A stretch of DNA of 60,740 bases from JAILLW01 sp045629045. GTDB taxonomy: Bacteria; Bacillota; Clostridia; Lachnospirales; Lachnospiraceae. Below, piece by piece: positions 42,995 to 51,570 of the stretch. The stretch is from contig JAZQQM010000020.1 of NCBI GenBank assembly GCA_045629045.1, forward strand, positions 1-60,740, given 5' to 3'. The notes below the pieces were generated by a model. The model saw nothing but the letters and a program-made list of their open reading frames with translations, was not told the origin of the DNA and did not search any database. The position numbers and the translations under genes were made by a program. Within the stretch, counting starts at the first letter, position 1, and each line of letters starts with the position of its first letter.

Positions 42995-45424
42995 TTATAA
43001 CTTGAACTGTGCAATAATGTCACGGAGTTCTTCAACTGCCTGCTTACATTCATTAACCTTTTCGAATGATCCGGCTGTATCGTTAACCATTTCAGATGTC
43101 TTTTCTGCGATGTCTGTAACACCTGTAGAAGATTCATTAACTGTTGTATCGATACCGCTGATAGCAGCAACGATTGTCTCAATTTCGTCATTAAGATCTT
43201 CAACGCTTCTCTTAATCTGGCTCATGCTGCTACCAAATGTATCCGCATCAACCTTGTACTGCTCACTGACTTTACCAAAGTCATCGTAATCAGTAAGAAC
43301 GTTAGTCTCAAGGAATGTTGTTGTCTGTGTAAGACAATCAGATAACTTACCAACTGCTGCATTAACTTCCGTAACGATATCACCAATCTTCTGAACTGCT
43401 GAAGATGTCTGAGAAGCAAGGCTTCCGATTTCTGTAGCAACAACTGCGAATCCTCTTCCTGCTTCACCTGCACGGGCTGCCTCGATAGAAGCATTAAGTG
43501 CAAGAAGGCTGGTCTGAGAAGAAATTTCCATAATTGTTCCGGTTAATTCGTTAATCTTTTCAACTGCCTTAGATGCTGCAATTGCTTCTGTAGATCTAAC
43601 CTTAACATCTTCGAACATGTTAATTGTCTTCTCACTTGCTTTCTTAGTTGTAGCTGCAAGCTTGTTAGCTCTGTCTAATACCTGTTCTGATAATGACTCA
43701 CCGTCATCAGCAAGTTTGCCGATGCCACGAGCATTTGACTGAACGTTTTCAACATTAGTTGTAATTGTAGATGTTGTAGCGGCTGTTTCTTCCATACCTG
43801 CTGCAAGCTGCTGAGTTGTAGCTGAGTTATCTTCACAGATACGACCTACACTGTCGATAGTTGTATGTAATTCATCAACGTTAGTATTAATACTGTCGCC
43901 GGCTGAGTTAATCGAACCTACAACGTCATGTAAGCTACTGCGCATCTTAGTAATTGATCTTGCAATAATACCGATTTCATCAGTTCTCTTATCAAGGTTA
44001 CCTGAACCCTGAGATCCTGAAGAGAAGTCGAAGTTTGCGGTACTGTTGATAATAGGAACTAACTGCTGTAATCCCTTGAGCATTAATGTTGTAAAGAGTA
44101 CTACAACGAGGATTGCAATTACTACTGCTACGATACCGATAATGATAAGTCCGTTTCTCATAGAAGATACTGACTTCATCATTACATCCTTATCAGCCGT
44201 AACTACTACGATATTGCCTGATGCTGTAAATGCATAACCTGCAACCTTATCAGCACCCTTATATTCATAAGCACATGATCCGTTAGGAACTTCCTGACCT
44301 GCAGATAACTTCTCAACGATACCCTTAACTGCTGCATTTTCTACAGGATTACCGATCTTCTCGGCATCTGTATGGAATACCATTGTTCCGTCAGGAGATA
44401 CCATATATGCATATGATCCTTCAACTCCCGAAATTTCGATTTCACCGATTAACTTGTTATAGTCAATCTGAATTAACTTGTCGTAATCTGCTGTAACTAA
44501 AACGATGTTACCTGTATCTGTGAATGAATATCCGGCAAGCTTAAGAGCGTCCTTGTATTCATATATACAATAACTATCTTCAACTGTCTGACCTGCAGAT
44601 AACTTTTCTACGATGCCTTTAACTGCTGCATTTTCTACAGGCTGTCCTATCTTTTCGGGAGTAGGATGCCATAACATTGTTCCATCGGGAGATACCATAT
44701 ATGCATATGATCCTTCAACTCCGTCGATAGTGATATTTCCAAGAAGTGAATCATAATCAATCTTCATGAAATCATCATAACCTGCTGTAACAATTACGAT
44801 GTTACCTTCTCTTGTGAAAGAGTAACCTGCTAACTTAATAGCATCTTTGTATTCGTAAAGAACTGCACCGTCTTCAACAGTCTTACCTGCCTGAAGATCA
44901 GCTACGATTCCCTTAACTGCTGCATTTTCTACAGGCTGGCCAATCTTTTCGGCATTTGAATGATAAAGCATTGTTCCGTCAGGAGATACCATATATGCAT
45001 ATGATCCTTCAACTCCCGAAATAACAACCGATGCAAGAACAGAAGACTCACCGCCTGCATTGTCAACTGCCTTGGCAGCTGTCTTAGCAAGGTCAAGAGC
45101 ATAATTCTTATAAACTTCTTCACCGAATATTCTTGAGAAGTTGATTGAAACGGCTGCTTCTTCTGCTAAGTTCTGTGCATAACCACCGTATGCCTTTTCA
45201 CCGAATTCTGTGGCAAAATCTACGCCGATTGCTGCTTCTTCCGCTAAGTTCTGTGCATAGTTAAGATATGTATCTTCCATTGCACTTGAAGACTTATTAA
45301 CTGCAATAAGTACTTCCGCAAGAACTGCTACAACTACGATAACACTGATAAGCAATGTTATCTTAGTACTCATCTTAGAGAAGAAACTAAGTTCTTGTTT
45401 TTTTGCTTTTGTTTTAGTTCCCAT
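42995..45424 (-). CDS. Methyl-accepting chemotaxis protein with triplicated sensor module
   Basis: 809 residues. One membrane helix near residues 20-42, a large external region, a second helix near 420-445, a HAMP-like stretch and a standard signalling domain (EISSQTSLLALNAS, EAARAGEAGRGFAVVA). The external region holds three tandem copies of a module of about 98 residues, each opening EGSYAYMVSPDGTM, then PVENAAVKGIV and VAGYAF/LAGYSF-like strands, resembling half-Cache units. The matching DNA is strongly conserved (period near 294 bases), so duplication is recent or maintained. A separate YAQNLAEEAA repeat lies before them. A sigma-A promoter is at 45485-45513. Confidence 0.93.
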   Translation of the reverse strand: MGTKTKAKKQELSFFSKMSTKITLLISVIVVVAVLAEVLIAVNKSSSAMEDTYLNYAQNLAEEAAIGVDFATEFGEKAYGGYAQNLAEEAAVSINFSRIFGEEVYKNYALDLAKTAAKAVDNAGGESSVLASVVISGVEGSYAYMVSPDGTMLYHSNAEKIGQPVENAAVKGIVADLQAGKTVEDGAVLYEYKDAIKLAGYSFTREGNIVIVTAGYDDFMKIDYDSLLGNITIDGVEGSYAYMVSPDGTMLWHPTPEKIGQPVENAAVKGIVEKLSAGQTVEDSYCIYEYKDALKLAGYSFTDTGNIVLVTADYDKLIQIDYNKLIGEIEISGVEGSYAYMVSPDGTMVFHTDAEKIGNPVENAAVKGIVEKLSAGQEVPNGSCAYEYKGADKVAGYAFTASGNIVVVTADKDVMMKSVSSMRNGLIIIGIVAVVIAILVVVLFTTLMLKGLQQLVPIINSTANFDFSSGSQGSGNLDKRTDEIGIIARSITKMRSSLHDVVGSINSAGDSINTNVDELHTTIDSVGRICEDNSATTQQLAAGMEETAATTSTITTNVENVQSNARGIGKLADDGESLSEQVLDRANKLAATTKKASEKTINMFEDVKVRSTEAIAASKAVEKINELTGTIMEISSQTSLLALNASIEAARAGEAGRGFAVVATEIGSLASQTSSAVQKIGDIVTEVNAAVGKLSDCLTQTTTFLETNVLTDYDDFGKVSEQYKVDADTFGSSMSQIKRSVEDLNDEIETIVAAISGIDTTVNESSTGVTDIAEKTSEMVNDTAGSFEKVNECKQAVEELRDIIAQFKL

Positions 45425-45484
45425 AAAACCCCTCCTAGCAACTTATATTTTAAGATGTTACAAATCTTATGTAAACATTAATTG

Positions 45485-45513
45485 ATTATACATTATATTC
45501 GCAATTTTGTAAA
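45485..45513 (-). promoter_or_regulatory. Sigma-A promoter of the chemoreceptor gene
   Basis: Minus strand TTTACA (45508-45513), 17 bases, TATAAT (45485-45490). No sigma-D motif is visible here. Confidence 0.65.
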
Positions 45514-45602
45514 TATTCTGTCAATTTATTTTTATCTAAAATTATTGCACATAAGTTAGCCTCTAATTTTTTCGCAAAAACAGGTGATTTTTTCGCACGA
45601 TG

Positions 45603-45646
45603 TTGACAATTTATAAAACTGTGATATCATTTTGATATCATCTTGA
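45603..45646 (+). promoter_or_regulatory. Promoter and twin TGATATCA operator of the SPFH/RHH group
   Basis: TTGACA (45603-45608), 16 bases, TATCAT (45625-45630). Two copies of the palindrome TGATATCA overlap and follow the -10 box. Just upstream TTTTTTCGCA occurs twice, 21 bases apart. The layout suits repression by a small DNA-binding protein, possibly the ribbon-helix-helix protein encoded downstream. Confidence 0.5.
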
Positions 45647-45674
45647 TTGCCGTACGGCGGAAAGGAAACATAAA

Positions 45675-46673
45675 ATGAATGAAAAAATATTAGAAAATAA
45701 GAAACACGGAATGGCTGTCTTACTAATTATTCTGGTCGGATATGCTGTTGCAATCGTAGGAATCGTATTCGGAGGCAAAAATGATAATATACCTCTTTTG
45801 GTAATAAGTGTCATTGCGGTGTCTCTCGGCTGGATATTTGCCATGGGGCTCACCGTATTAAAGCCTCAGGAAGCAGTAGTACTTACTTTATTTGGTAAAT
45901 ATATCGGTACCTTAAAAGGTGAAGGCTTCTACTATGTTAATCCCTTTTGTGCTGCTATCAACCCTGCCGCTGCAACAAAACTAAGCCAAAGCGGGGATGT
46001 ATCCGATGGTATTCTCTCCGCCGGCGGAACCAATATCAACGTTAATCAGCTTGCCGTAAGCAAAAAGCTTTCCCTTAAAGTAATGACCTTGAGTAATTCC
46101 CGTCAGAAGATTAACGACTGCCTCGGTAATCCCATCGAAATAGGAATTGCCGTAACCTGGAAAATCGTCGATACCGCAAAGGCAGTATTCAACGTAGATA
46201 ATTACAAAGAATTTCTCTCCCTCCAATGTGATGCGGCCCTTAGAAATATCGTAAGAATATATCCTTATGATGTTGCTGAAAACGTAGATACCACAGGGGA
46301 CGGGGTAGCCGACGAAGGATCTTTAAGAGGTTCAAGCGAGGTGGTTGCACAAAGAATTAAGGAAGAAATTCAAAAAAGCGTTGAAGAAGCCGGAATAGAA
46401 ATAATCGAATCCCGTATCACATACCTTGCGTATGCTCCCGAAATTGCAGCTGCCATGCTTCAGCGTCAGCAGGCTTCCGCAATTATAGATGCCCGTAAGA
46501 TGATAGTTGACGGAGCAGTCGGTATGGTTGAAATGGCTCTTGAACGACTTAGTGAAGGCAATCTTGTTGAACTCGACGAAGAACGAAAAGCTGCTATGGT
46601 TTCTAACCTTCTTGTTGTCCTTTGCGGTAACAAAGATGCTCAGCCTATTGTCAATTCAGGAAGTCTATACTAA
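45675..46673 (+). CDS. SPFH/Band 7 domain membrane protein
   Basis: 332 residues. Two membrane helices near the N-terminus (AVLLIILVGYAVAIVGIVFG and LLVISVIAVSLGWIFAMGL) are followed by a Band 7 domain (VLKPQEAVVLTLFGKYIGT, GFYYVNPF) and a coiled region. This two-helix SPFH type is widespread in bacteria and forms membrane-microdomain scaffolds; its cargo is unknown. GGAAAGGA precedes ATG 45675. The ribbon-helix-helix gene follows 45 bases later, a pairing seen in other Firmicutes. Confidence 0.88.
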   Translation: MNEKILENKKHGMAVLLIILVGYAVAIVGIVFGGKNDNIPLLVISVIAVSLGWIFAMGLTVLKPQEAVVLTLFGKYIGTLKGEGFYYVNPFCAAINPAAATKLSQSGDVSDGILSAGGTNINVNQLAVSKKLSLKVMTLSNSRQKINDCLGNPIEIGIAVTWKIVDTAKAVFNVDNYKEFLSLQCDAALRNIVRIYPYDVAENVDTTGDGVADEGSLRGSSEVVAQRIKEEIQKSVEEAGIEIIESRITYLAYAPEIAAAMLQRQQASAIIDARKMIVDGAVGMVEMALERLSEGNLVELDEERKAAMVSNLLVVLCGNKDAQPIVNSGSLY

Positions 46674-46718
46674 TAGTATAAGCCGCAAAAATCAGGATAA
46701 AAGTCGCGGGAGATTAAC

Positions 46719-46928
46719 ATGGCAGATAATGATAACGGAAAAAAGCAAGTCCCTTTAAGGCTTAATGCTAAACTATATAACGCTCTTGCTGCCTGGGCGG
46801 AAGATGATTTTAGATCCGTTAACGGACAAATAGAGTATCTTCTGACAGAGTGTGTACGGCAACGCAAGAAAAACGGAAAATATGTTTCGGATGAAATAGA
46901 TGTTCCTCCGGAACTTGATATCGAATAG
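46719..46928 (+). CDS. Arc/MetJ-type ribbon-helix-helix protein
   Basis: A 69-residue protein. KQVPLRLNAKLYNALAAWAEDD is the beta strand and first helix of an Arc-like fold, and SVNGQIEYLLTECVRQRKK the second helix. The acidic tail (SDEIDVPPELDIE) is of unknown use. GGGAG precedes ATG 46719. In other genomes such proteins are labelled antitoxin-like, but no toxin gene is adjacent. It may repress its own operon through the TGATATCA sites at 45620-45642, or act with the SPFH protein. Confidence 0.75.
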   Translation: MADNDNGKKQVPLRLNAKLYNALAAWAEDDFRSVNGQIEYLLTECVRQRKKNGKYVSDEIDVPPELDIE

Positions 46929-46966
46929 TTGTGCTTTAATCATTCTTAGTAAATGAAAGGAAATTT

Positions 46967-47689
46967 ATGAGTATACTTAAAATCGAAAATTTTTCTAAAT
47001 CATACGGCGGTGACAAGAAAGCCGCAAGTAACGTTAATATTGAAGTTGAATCAGGTGATATTTATGGATTTATCGGTCATAACGGTGCCGGCAAAAGCAC
47101 AACAATTCGCGCGACCGTGGGTGTTCTTGAATTTGAAGAAGGTGAAATATATATTGACGGTCATTCCGTAAAAAGTGACCCTATCGAATGCAAGAAAGTT
47201 ACATCATATATTCCGGACAACCCGGATTTATATGAGCATCTTACAGGTATTCAGTATCTTAACTTCATAGCAGATGTCTTTAATATTGACACAGCAACGC
47301 GAGAAAACAGAATTAGAAAATATGCCGACGAATTCGAAATAACTTCCGCTCTCGGAGATATGATTTCTTCCTATTCTCATGGTATGAGACAAAAGGTTGC
47401 AATTATCGGAGCTTTAATCCATGAACCCAAGCTGCTGGTTCTTGATGAGCCATTTGTGGGCCTTGACCCCAAAGCTGCTCTGTCGCTTAAAAACATAATG
47501 CACGAAATGTGTAAAAACGGTTCTGCTGTTTTCTTCTCGACACATGTCCTTGAAGTGGCTCAGAAACTCTGTAATAAGATTTCAATTATTAAACAGGGAC
47601 AGATTGTCGCAAGCGGTAAAATGGAAGATCTTATAGGCAATCAGTCACTGGAAGATGTTTTTATGGAGGTAGTGGAAAATGAAAAATAA
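46967..47689 (+). CDS. ABC transporter ATP-binding protein
   Basis: 240 residues with Walker A GHNGAGKST, a variant signature YSHGMRQK and Walker B LLVLDEPFVGLD, then the His loop FFSTHVLEVA. It belongs to the CcmA/NatA-like group that pairs with ABC-2 permeases. AAAGGAAAT precedes ATG 46967. It overlaps the permease gene by 11 bases. The substrate is unknown. It lies 38 bases after the ribbon-helix-helix gene, so it could be part of that transcript. Confidence 0.92.
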   Translation: MSILKIENFSKSYGGDKKAASNVNIEVESGDIYGFIGHNGAGKSTTIRATVGVLEFEEGEIYIDGHSVKSDPIECKKVTSYIPDNPDLYEHLTGIQYLNFIADVFNIDTATRENRIRKYADEFEITSALGDMISSYSHGMRQKVAIIGALIHEPKLLVLDEPFVGLDPKAALSLKNIMHEMCKNGSAVFFSTHVLEVAQKLCNKISIIKQGQIVASGKMEDLIGNQSLEDVFMEVVENEK

Positions 47690-49283
47690 TGGGATGATTT
47701 TACTTAAGAATCTCCTATTATCCACCAGTTCACGAAATATCTTAAAACACGAAAAAGACAAAAAGAAACGCAACAAGATAATAGGTGGATATGTAGGTTT
47801 TTCAATTCTGTACCTGATGCTCATGGCATATTGTCTGGCAATGTCAATCGGCTACGGATATGTGGGATTAACGAGCGCAATCCCTGTTATGTGTGCGATA
47901 GTGCTGGGATTTTTGGAGTTTTTCTTTACCATTTTTAAAACTAACGGATATCTTTTTGCATTTAAAGAGTATGACATGCTGATATCCATGCCCTTTTCCG
48001 TCAAAACAGTGGTATCCTCCAAATTCCTGTATATGTATATCAAAAATATACCCTGGATAGCAAGTATATCTTTGTCCATGCTGATAGGATACGCTTATTA
48101 CGTACGTCCGGGCATTCTTACATATATATTGTGGATAATACTCTCCGCCCTGCTGCCGATTATTCCTATGATTATAGCAGCCGCAATCGGCTCGCTGATT
48201 GCCGGAATCGGTTCCGGATTTAGGCACAAAAATATAATTCAGACCATACTTACTTTTATTTTTGTAATTATCTGTTTTGCTTCAAGATATATAATTGACG
48301 GTTTTGCTCGAGATATCTCTACCGATACATACAACACCCTCAAATCGGTTTCGGATACTACAGATAAGATAAAGAGTATATTTTTGCCTGCCAAATGGTT
48401 CGAGAATGCCGTAGTTAACGGAAGTATATCAGATGCTCTCATATTCATCGTAATTACATTGGTAATTTTTGAATTATTCTTCTTTATAGTAAGTAAATTT
48501 TACCGTCGAATTAATTCAAGGCTGATGTCGGGTATATCACGTAAGAAATACCGTATGCAGACTCTTAAGACAAAATCGGTTACTAAGTCCATTGCGTTCA
48601 AAGAGTATAGGCATTTCGTAAATTCGACAATCTATCTTACTAATGTCGGTTTAGGTGAACTTTTTGTTTTGATACTCAGTATTGTGGTTTTGTTCGTTGA
48701 TATAGACAGCATAATCGGTACAGTAACACAGGGTGCTCCCGTTACCAAACAGATGTTGCTTCCGGCAATTCCGATAATCGTTTACTTTTTAATCGGAATG
48801 GTCCCAACAACAGCATGTTCCTTCTCTCTTGAAGGTAAAAATTACTGGATTGTACAAAGTCTACCTATCAGTAAAAAGACACTTATCTTAGGTAAAATGC
48901 TTTTTAATATGCAGTTAACGGTTCCTTTTACAATACTCGGAAATCTTGTTTTGGGAATAAAGTGCAAAGCTACGATTATTGAAATACTACTATTTATCAT
49001 ATGCGGAATTGTTACATGCTGCTTCAGTACAGCCTGGGGAATGCGATGTGACCTAAAGCACTACAGACATGACTGGGAAAATGAAGTGGAAGTGATTAAG
49101 CAGGGAACTTCCGTAACTTTATATCTCCTTCCCAATATGTTTGCATCAATAATACTTATTGTCGCTACCGTAGCTTTGGGATTTATAGTTAAACCGGTAA
49201 TTATAACTTTATTAATTACGCTTACTTACGGAATATTGGCATTACTTAGTTATCTAAGCACCATGAAACTATGTAAGAACTAA
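47679..49283 (+). CDS. ABC-2-type transporter permease
   Basis: 534 residues with about 12 membrane helices in two halves separated by a basic cytoplasmic stretch (RLMSGISRKKYRMQTLKTKS). Large single-chain permeases of this type are found in Firmicutes with the ATPase encoded just upstream; the functional unit would be permease plus ATPase dimer. MEGKNYWIVQSLPIS-like motif (here LEGKNYWIVQSLPISKK) is typical for the group. Nothing reveals the substrate. The -35 box of the next promoter begins 26 bases after its stop. Confidence 0.85.
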   Translation: MKNNGMILLKNLLLSTSSRNILKHEKDKKKRNKIIGGYVGFSILYLMLMAYCLAMSIGYGYVGLTSAIPVMCAIVLGFLEFFFTIFKTNGYLFAFKEYDMLISMPFSVKTVVSSKFLYMYIKNIPWIASISLSMLIGYAYYVRPGILTYILWIILSALLPIIPMIIAAAIGSLIAGIGSGFRHKNIIQTILTFIFVIICFASRYIIDGFARDISTDTYNTLKSVSDTTDKIKSIFLPAKWFENAVVNGSISDALIFIVITLVIFELFFFIVSKFYRRINSRLMSGISRKKYRMQTLKTKSVTKSIAFKEYRHFVNSTIYLTNVGLGELFVLILSIVVLFVDIDSIIGTVTQGAPVTKQMLLPAIPIIVYFLIGMVPTTACSFSLEGKNYWIVQSLPISKKTLILGKMLFNMQLTVPFTILGNLVLGIKCKATIIEILLFIICGIVTCCFSTAWGMRCDLKHYRHDWENEVEVIKQGTSVTLYLLPNMFASIILIVATVALGFIVKPVIITLLITLTYGILALLSYLSTMKLCKN

Positions 49284-49308
49284 TTTAATATTAATAATTA
49301 AATCACCA

Positions 49309-49337
49309 TTGACATTAAGAACATGTGTTCGTATAAT
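49309..49337 (+). promoter_or_regulatory. Consensus promoter with an SOS (LexA/DinR) box
   Basis: TTGACA (49309-49314), 17 bases, TATAAT (49332-49337), a perfect sigma-A promoter. The spacer contains GAACATGTGTTC (49319-49330), matching the Gram-positive SOS box GAACN4GTTC exactly. Bound LexA would cover the spacer and block RNA polymerase. Confidence 0.85.
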
Positions 49338-49356
49338 ATTTACAGAGGGCGAACAT

Positions 49357-50811
49357 ATGTACGAGATTCAGACTGATTTATCTTTAGAAGACAAACTTGA
49401 AATTCTATCAGATGCTGCAAAGTATGATGTTGCATGCACTTCCTCGGGTGTAGACAGACGAGGGAAGGAGGGTTATCTTGGTAACTCATGCGCATCCGGC
49501 GTATGCCATACTTTTGCAGCAGACGGTAGATGTATATCACTTCTTAAAATTCTTATGACCAATCATTGTGCATATGATTGCAAATATTGTAAGAATCGTA
49601 AATCTAACGATATTCCCCGTGCAACCTTCACTCCGGAAGAAATCTGTACACTTACCATTGAGTTTTATAAACGTAATTATATAGAGGGTCTTTTCCTTAG
49701 TTCAGGTGTTCTTCAAGATCCCGAATACACCATGGAAAAGATGGTAGAAACCCTGCGACTTCTTAGAACAAAATACCGTTTCAACGGATATATTCATATT
49801 AAAGCAATTCCCGGAGCTTCAGATGAATTAATTTATTCGGCAGGGCTTCTTGCAGACAGAATCAGTATCAATATGGAGCTTCCGACGCAGGAAAGCCTGC
49901 GTACGCTTGCACCGAATAAATCTTTTGAAACCATTGTAAAACCAATGAGCAAAATATCCGGAACAATCGCAACCCATCGCCTTGCCATAGGTAAAGATGC
50001 CCGCATGGAAAGGGCATCAATTAACGGACATGTAAATAACGGTATTTTCGGTAAAGACCCCTTTCGAATCGAAGGCAACGATAAATGCTATTTAATTCCT
50101 GCCGACAAGAAAGACATACAACTTCAAAGACCTTTTGCTCCTGCCGGCCAAAGCACACAGATGATTATCGGTGCCACTAATGAGACCGATTTTGATTTAA
50201 TAAGAACTACTCAGAGTCTGTATCAGAGCATGGACCTTAAGAGAGTGTTTTATTCTGCATATATTCCGCTTAATGATGATCCTGCGCTTCCAGATTTGGA
50301 GACTCCTGTCCCACTGCTTAGAGAACACAGACTCTATCAAGCCGACTGGCTTCTTAGGTATTACGGATTTCAGGCTAACGAACTTCTTAATAAGGATAAC
50401 CCGTATTTTGACGAACGTATCGACCCTAAATGTTTTTGGGCTCTTAAGCACCTGGAAGAATTCCCCGTGGAAATCAATAAAGCTTCTTATGACATGCTCT
50501 TACGGGTACCCGGAATAGGACCTACCTCCGTAAAACGTATCATGAGCGCCCGAAGATACGGAAGTGTAACATTCCCCATGCTTAAAAAAATGGGTGTCGT
50601 ACTTAAGCGAGCACAGTACTTCATTACTTGTAACGGCCATATGCTTTACCGGATACCGATAGAAGAAAAGTTCATTCTCCATCAATTGGTTGATACCGAA
50701 AAATCTAAGAATTTAAAGATTCAAGGACCTACAGAAAACTATAAGCAACTGAATCTTTTTGAGGATTTTGGGTTATCCGCCTCTTCGGGAATATCTTCCT
50801 ATGTGGGATAA
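49357..50811 (+). CDS. Radical-SAM putative DNA modification/repair protein (TIGR03916-like)
   Basis: 484 residues. The radical-SAM cluster motif is C71-x3-C75-x2-C78 in HCAYDCKYCKNRK. More cysteines stand before it (CTSSG, SCASGVC, GRC). Near the C-terminus a helix-hairpin-helix (LLRVPGIGPTSVKRIMSARR) should bind DNA. This is the radical-SAM protein of unknown chemistry that travels with TIGR03915 or uracil-DNA-glycosylase-like proteins. GAGGGCGA precedes ATG 49357. The next gene follows by three bases. An SOS box in the promoter supports a role in DNA damage. Confidence 0.9.
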   Translation: MYEIQTDLSLEDKLEILSDAAKYDVACTSSGVDRRGKEGYLGNSCASGVCHTFAADGRCISLLKILMTNHCAYDCKYCKNRKSNDIPRATFTPEEICTLTIEFYKRNYIEGLFLSSGVLQDPEYTMEKMVETLRLLRTKYRFNGYIHIKAIPGASDELIYSAGLLADRISINMELPTQESLRTLAPNKSFETIVKPMSKISGTIATHRLAIGKDARMERASINGHVNNGIFGKDPFRIEGNDKCYLIPADKKDIQLQRPFAPAGQSTQMIIGATNETDFDLIRTTQSLYQSMDLKRVFYSAYIPLNDDPALPDLETPVPLLREHRLYQADWLLRYYGFQANELLNKDNPYFDERIDPKCFWALKHLEEFPVEINKASYDMLLRVPGIGPTSVKRIMSARRYGSVTFPMLKKMGVVLKRAQYFITCNGHMLYRIPIEEKFILHQLVDTEKSKNLKIQGPTENYKQLNLFEDFGLSASSGISSYVG

Positions 50812-50814
50812 TTT

Positions 50815-51570
50815 ATGAGAGTATATTCATGTGCACACAATTGGGAGGCTATGCTTACCTGCATATATGTTGCCTGGGCATCGGGGCTTGGACATCAGAA
50901 CATCCGGCTGGAATTAGAGCCTTTAGGACAGTGCGAACTTTTTACCGAATATGTCCATGTGGATCCTGATACAGACAAAGCCGAATCGGTAATGGACTCC
51001 GTTAACAGAAAAATATCCCCATATGTTTATCAGGAATTGGCATATACCGCCATGGCCTATGAAAGTGACGTTCTTGATAATATCTATAGGATTATGATAC
51101 TGGGATTTGCATTCGGACCTAATGTCCTTGATATGGTTCAATACAAGGATGTTATGCGAAATCGTGAAATAAGAACACGATTAGGCAAAGAAGCCTGCAG
51201 GTTCAAAGAAGTAGTCAGATTTCATGAAGTACGTAAAGATATGTATGTAGCTCATATTGAACCCAAGAGTAAGCTGGTTGTTACACTGGGGCCTGCATTT
51301 CAAGACAGGATGCCCTCAGAAAACTGGATAATCATTGACGACATACATAAAGAAGCCGTCATCCATGCCAAAAATCAACCATATTACCTTAGAAATTTAG
51401 ATGAAGAGGAGTATAACCGCCTTTTAGAAACAGAGTCGGCAAATGACGAATACACCGATTTATGGAAAGTATTCTTCGACGCCATTGCTATTAAAGAACG
51501 TAATAACCCAAGATGTCAGCGAAATCTTATTCCCCTTTGGACGCGGAAACACGCTGTTGAATTCTTATAA
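50815..51570 (+). CDS. TIGR03915-family putative DNA repair protein
   Basis: 251 residues starting MRVYSCAHNWEAMLTCIYVAW, with KEACRFKEVVRFHEVRKDMYVAHIEP and FQDRMPSENWIIIDD, the pattern of the TIGR03915/DUF4130 family. In other bacteria this unit is fused to a uracil-DNA-glycosylase-like domain; here it stands alone. It almost always accompanies the radical-SAM protein encoded three bases upstream, implying a joint reaction on nucleic acid, details unknown. Its 3' end overlaps the convergent RsmH gene by six bases. Confidence 0.87.
   Translation: MRVYSCAHNWEAMLTCIYVAWASGLGHQNIRLELEPLGQCELFTEYVHVDPDTDKAESVMDSVNRKISPYVYQELAYTAMAYESDVLDNIYRIMILGFAFGPNVLDMVQYKDVMRNREIRTRLGKEACRFKEVVRFHEVRKDMYVAHIEPKSKLVVTLGPAFQDRMPSENWIIIDDIHKEAVIHAKNQPYYLRNLDEEEYNRLLETESANDEYTDLWKVFFDAIAIKERNNPRCQRNLIPLWTRKHAVEFL

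Noticed and set aside
46719..46928. Antitoxin of a toxin-antitoxin pair
   Set aside because: No small toxin gene lies on either side; the neighbours are an SPFH protein and an ABC transporter.
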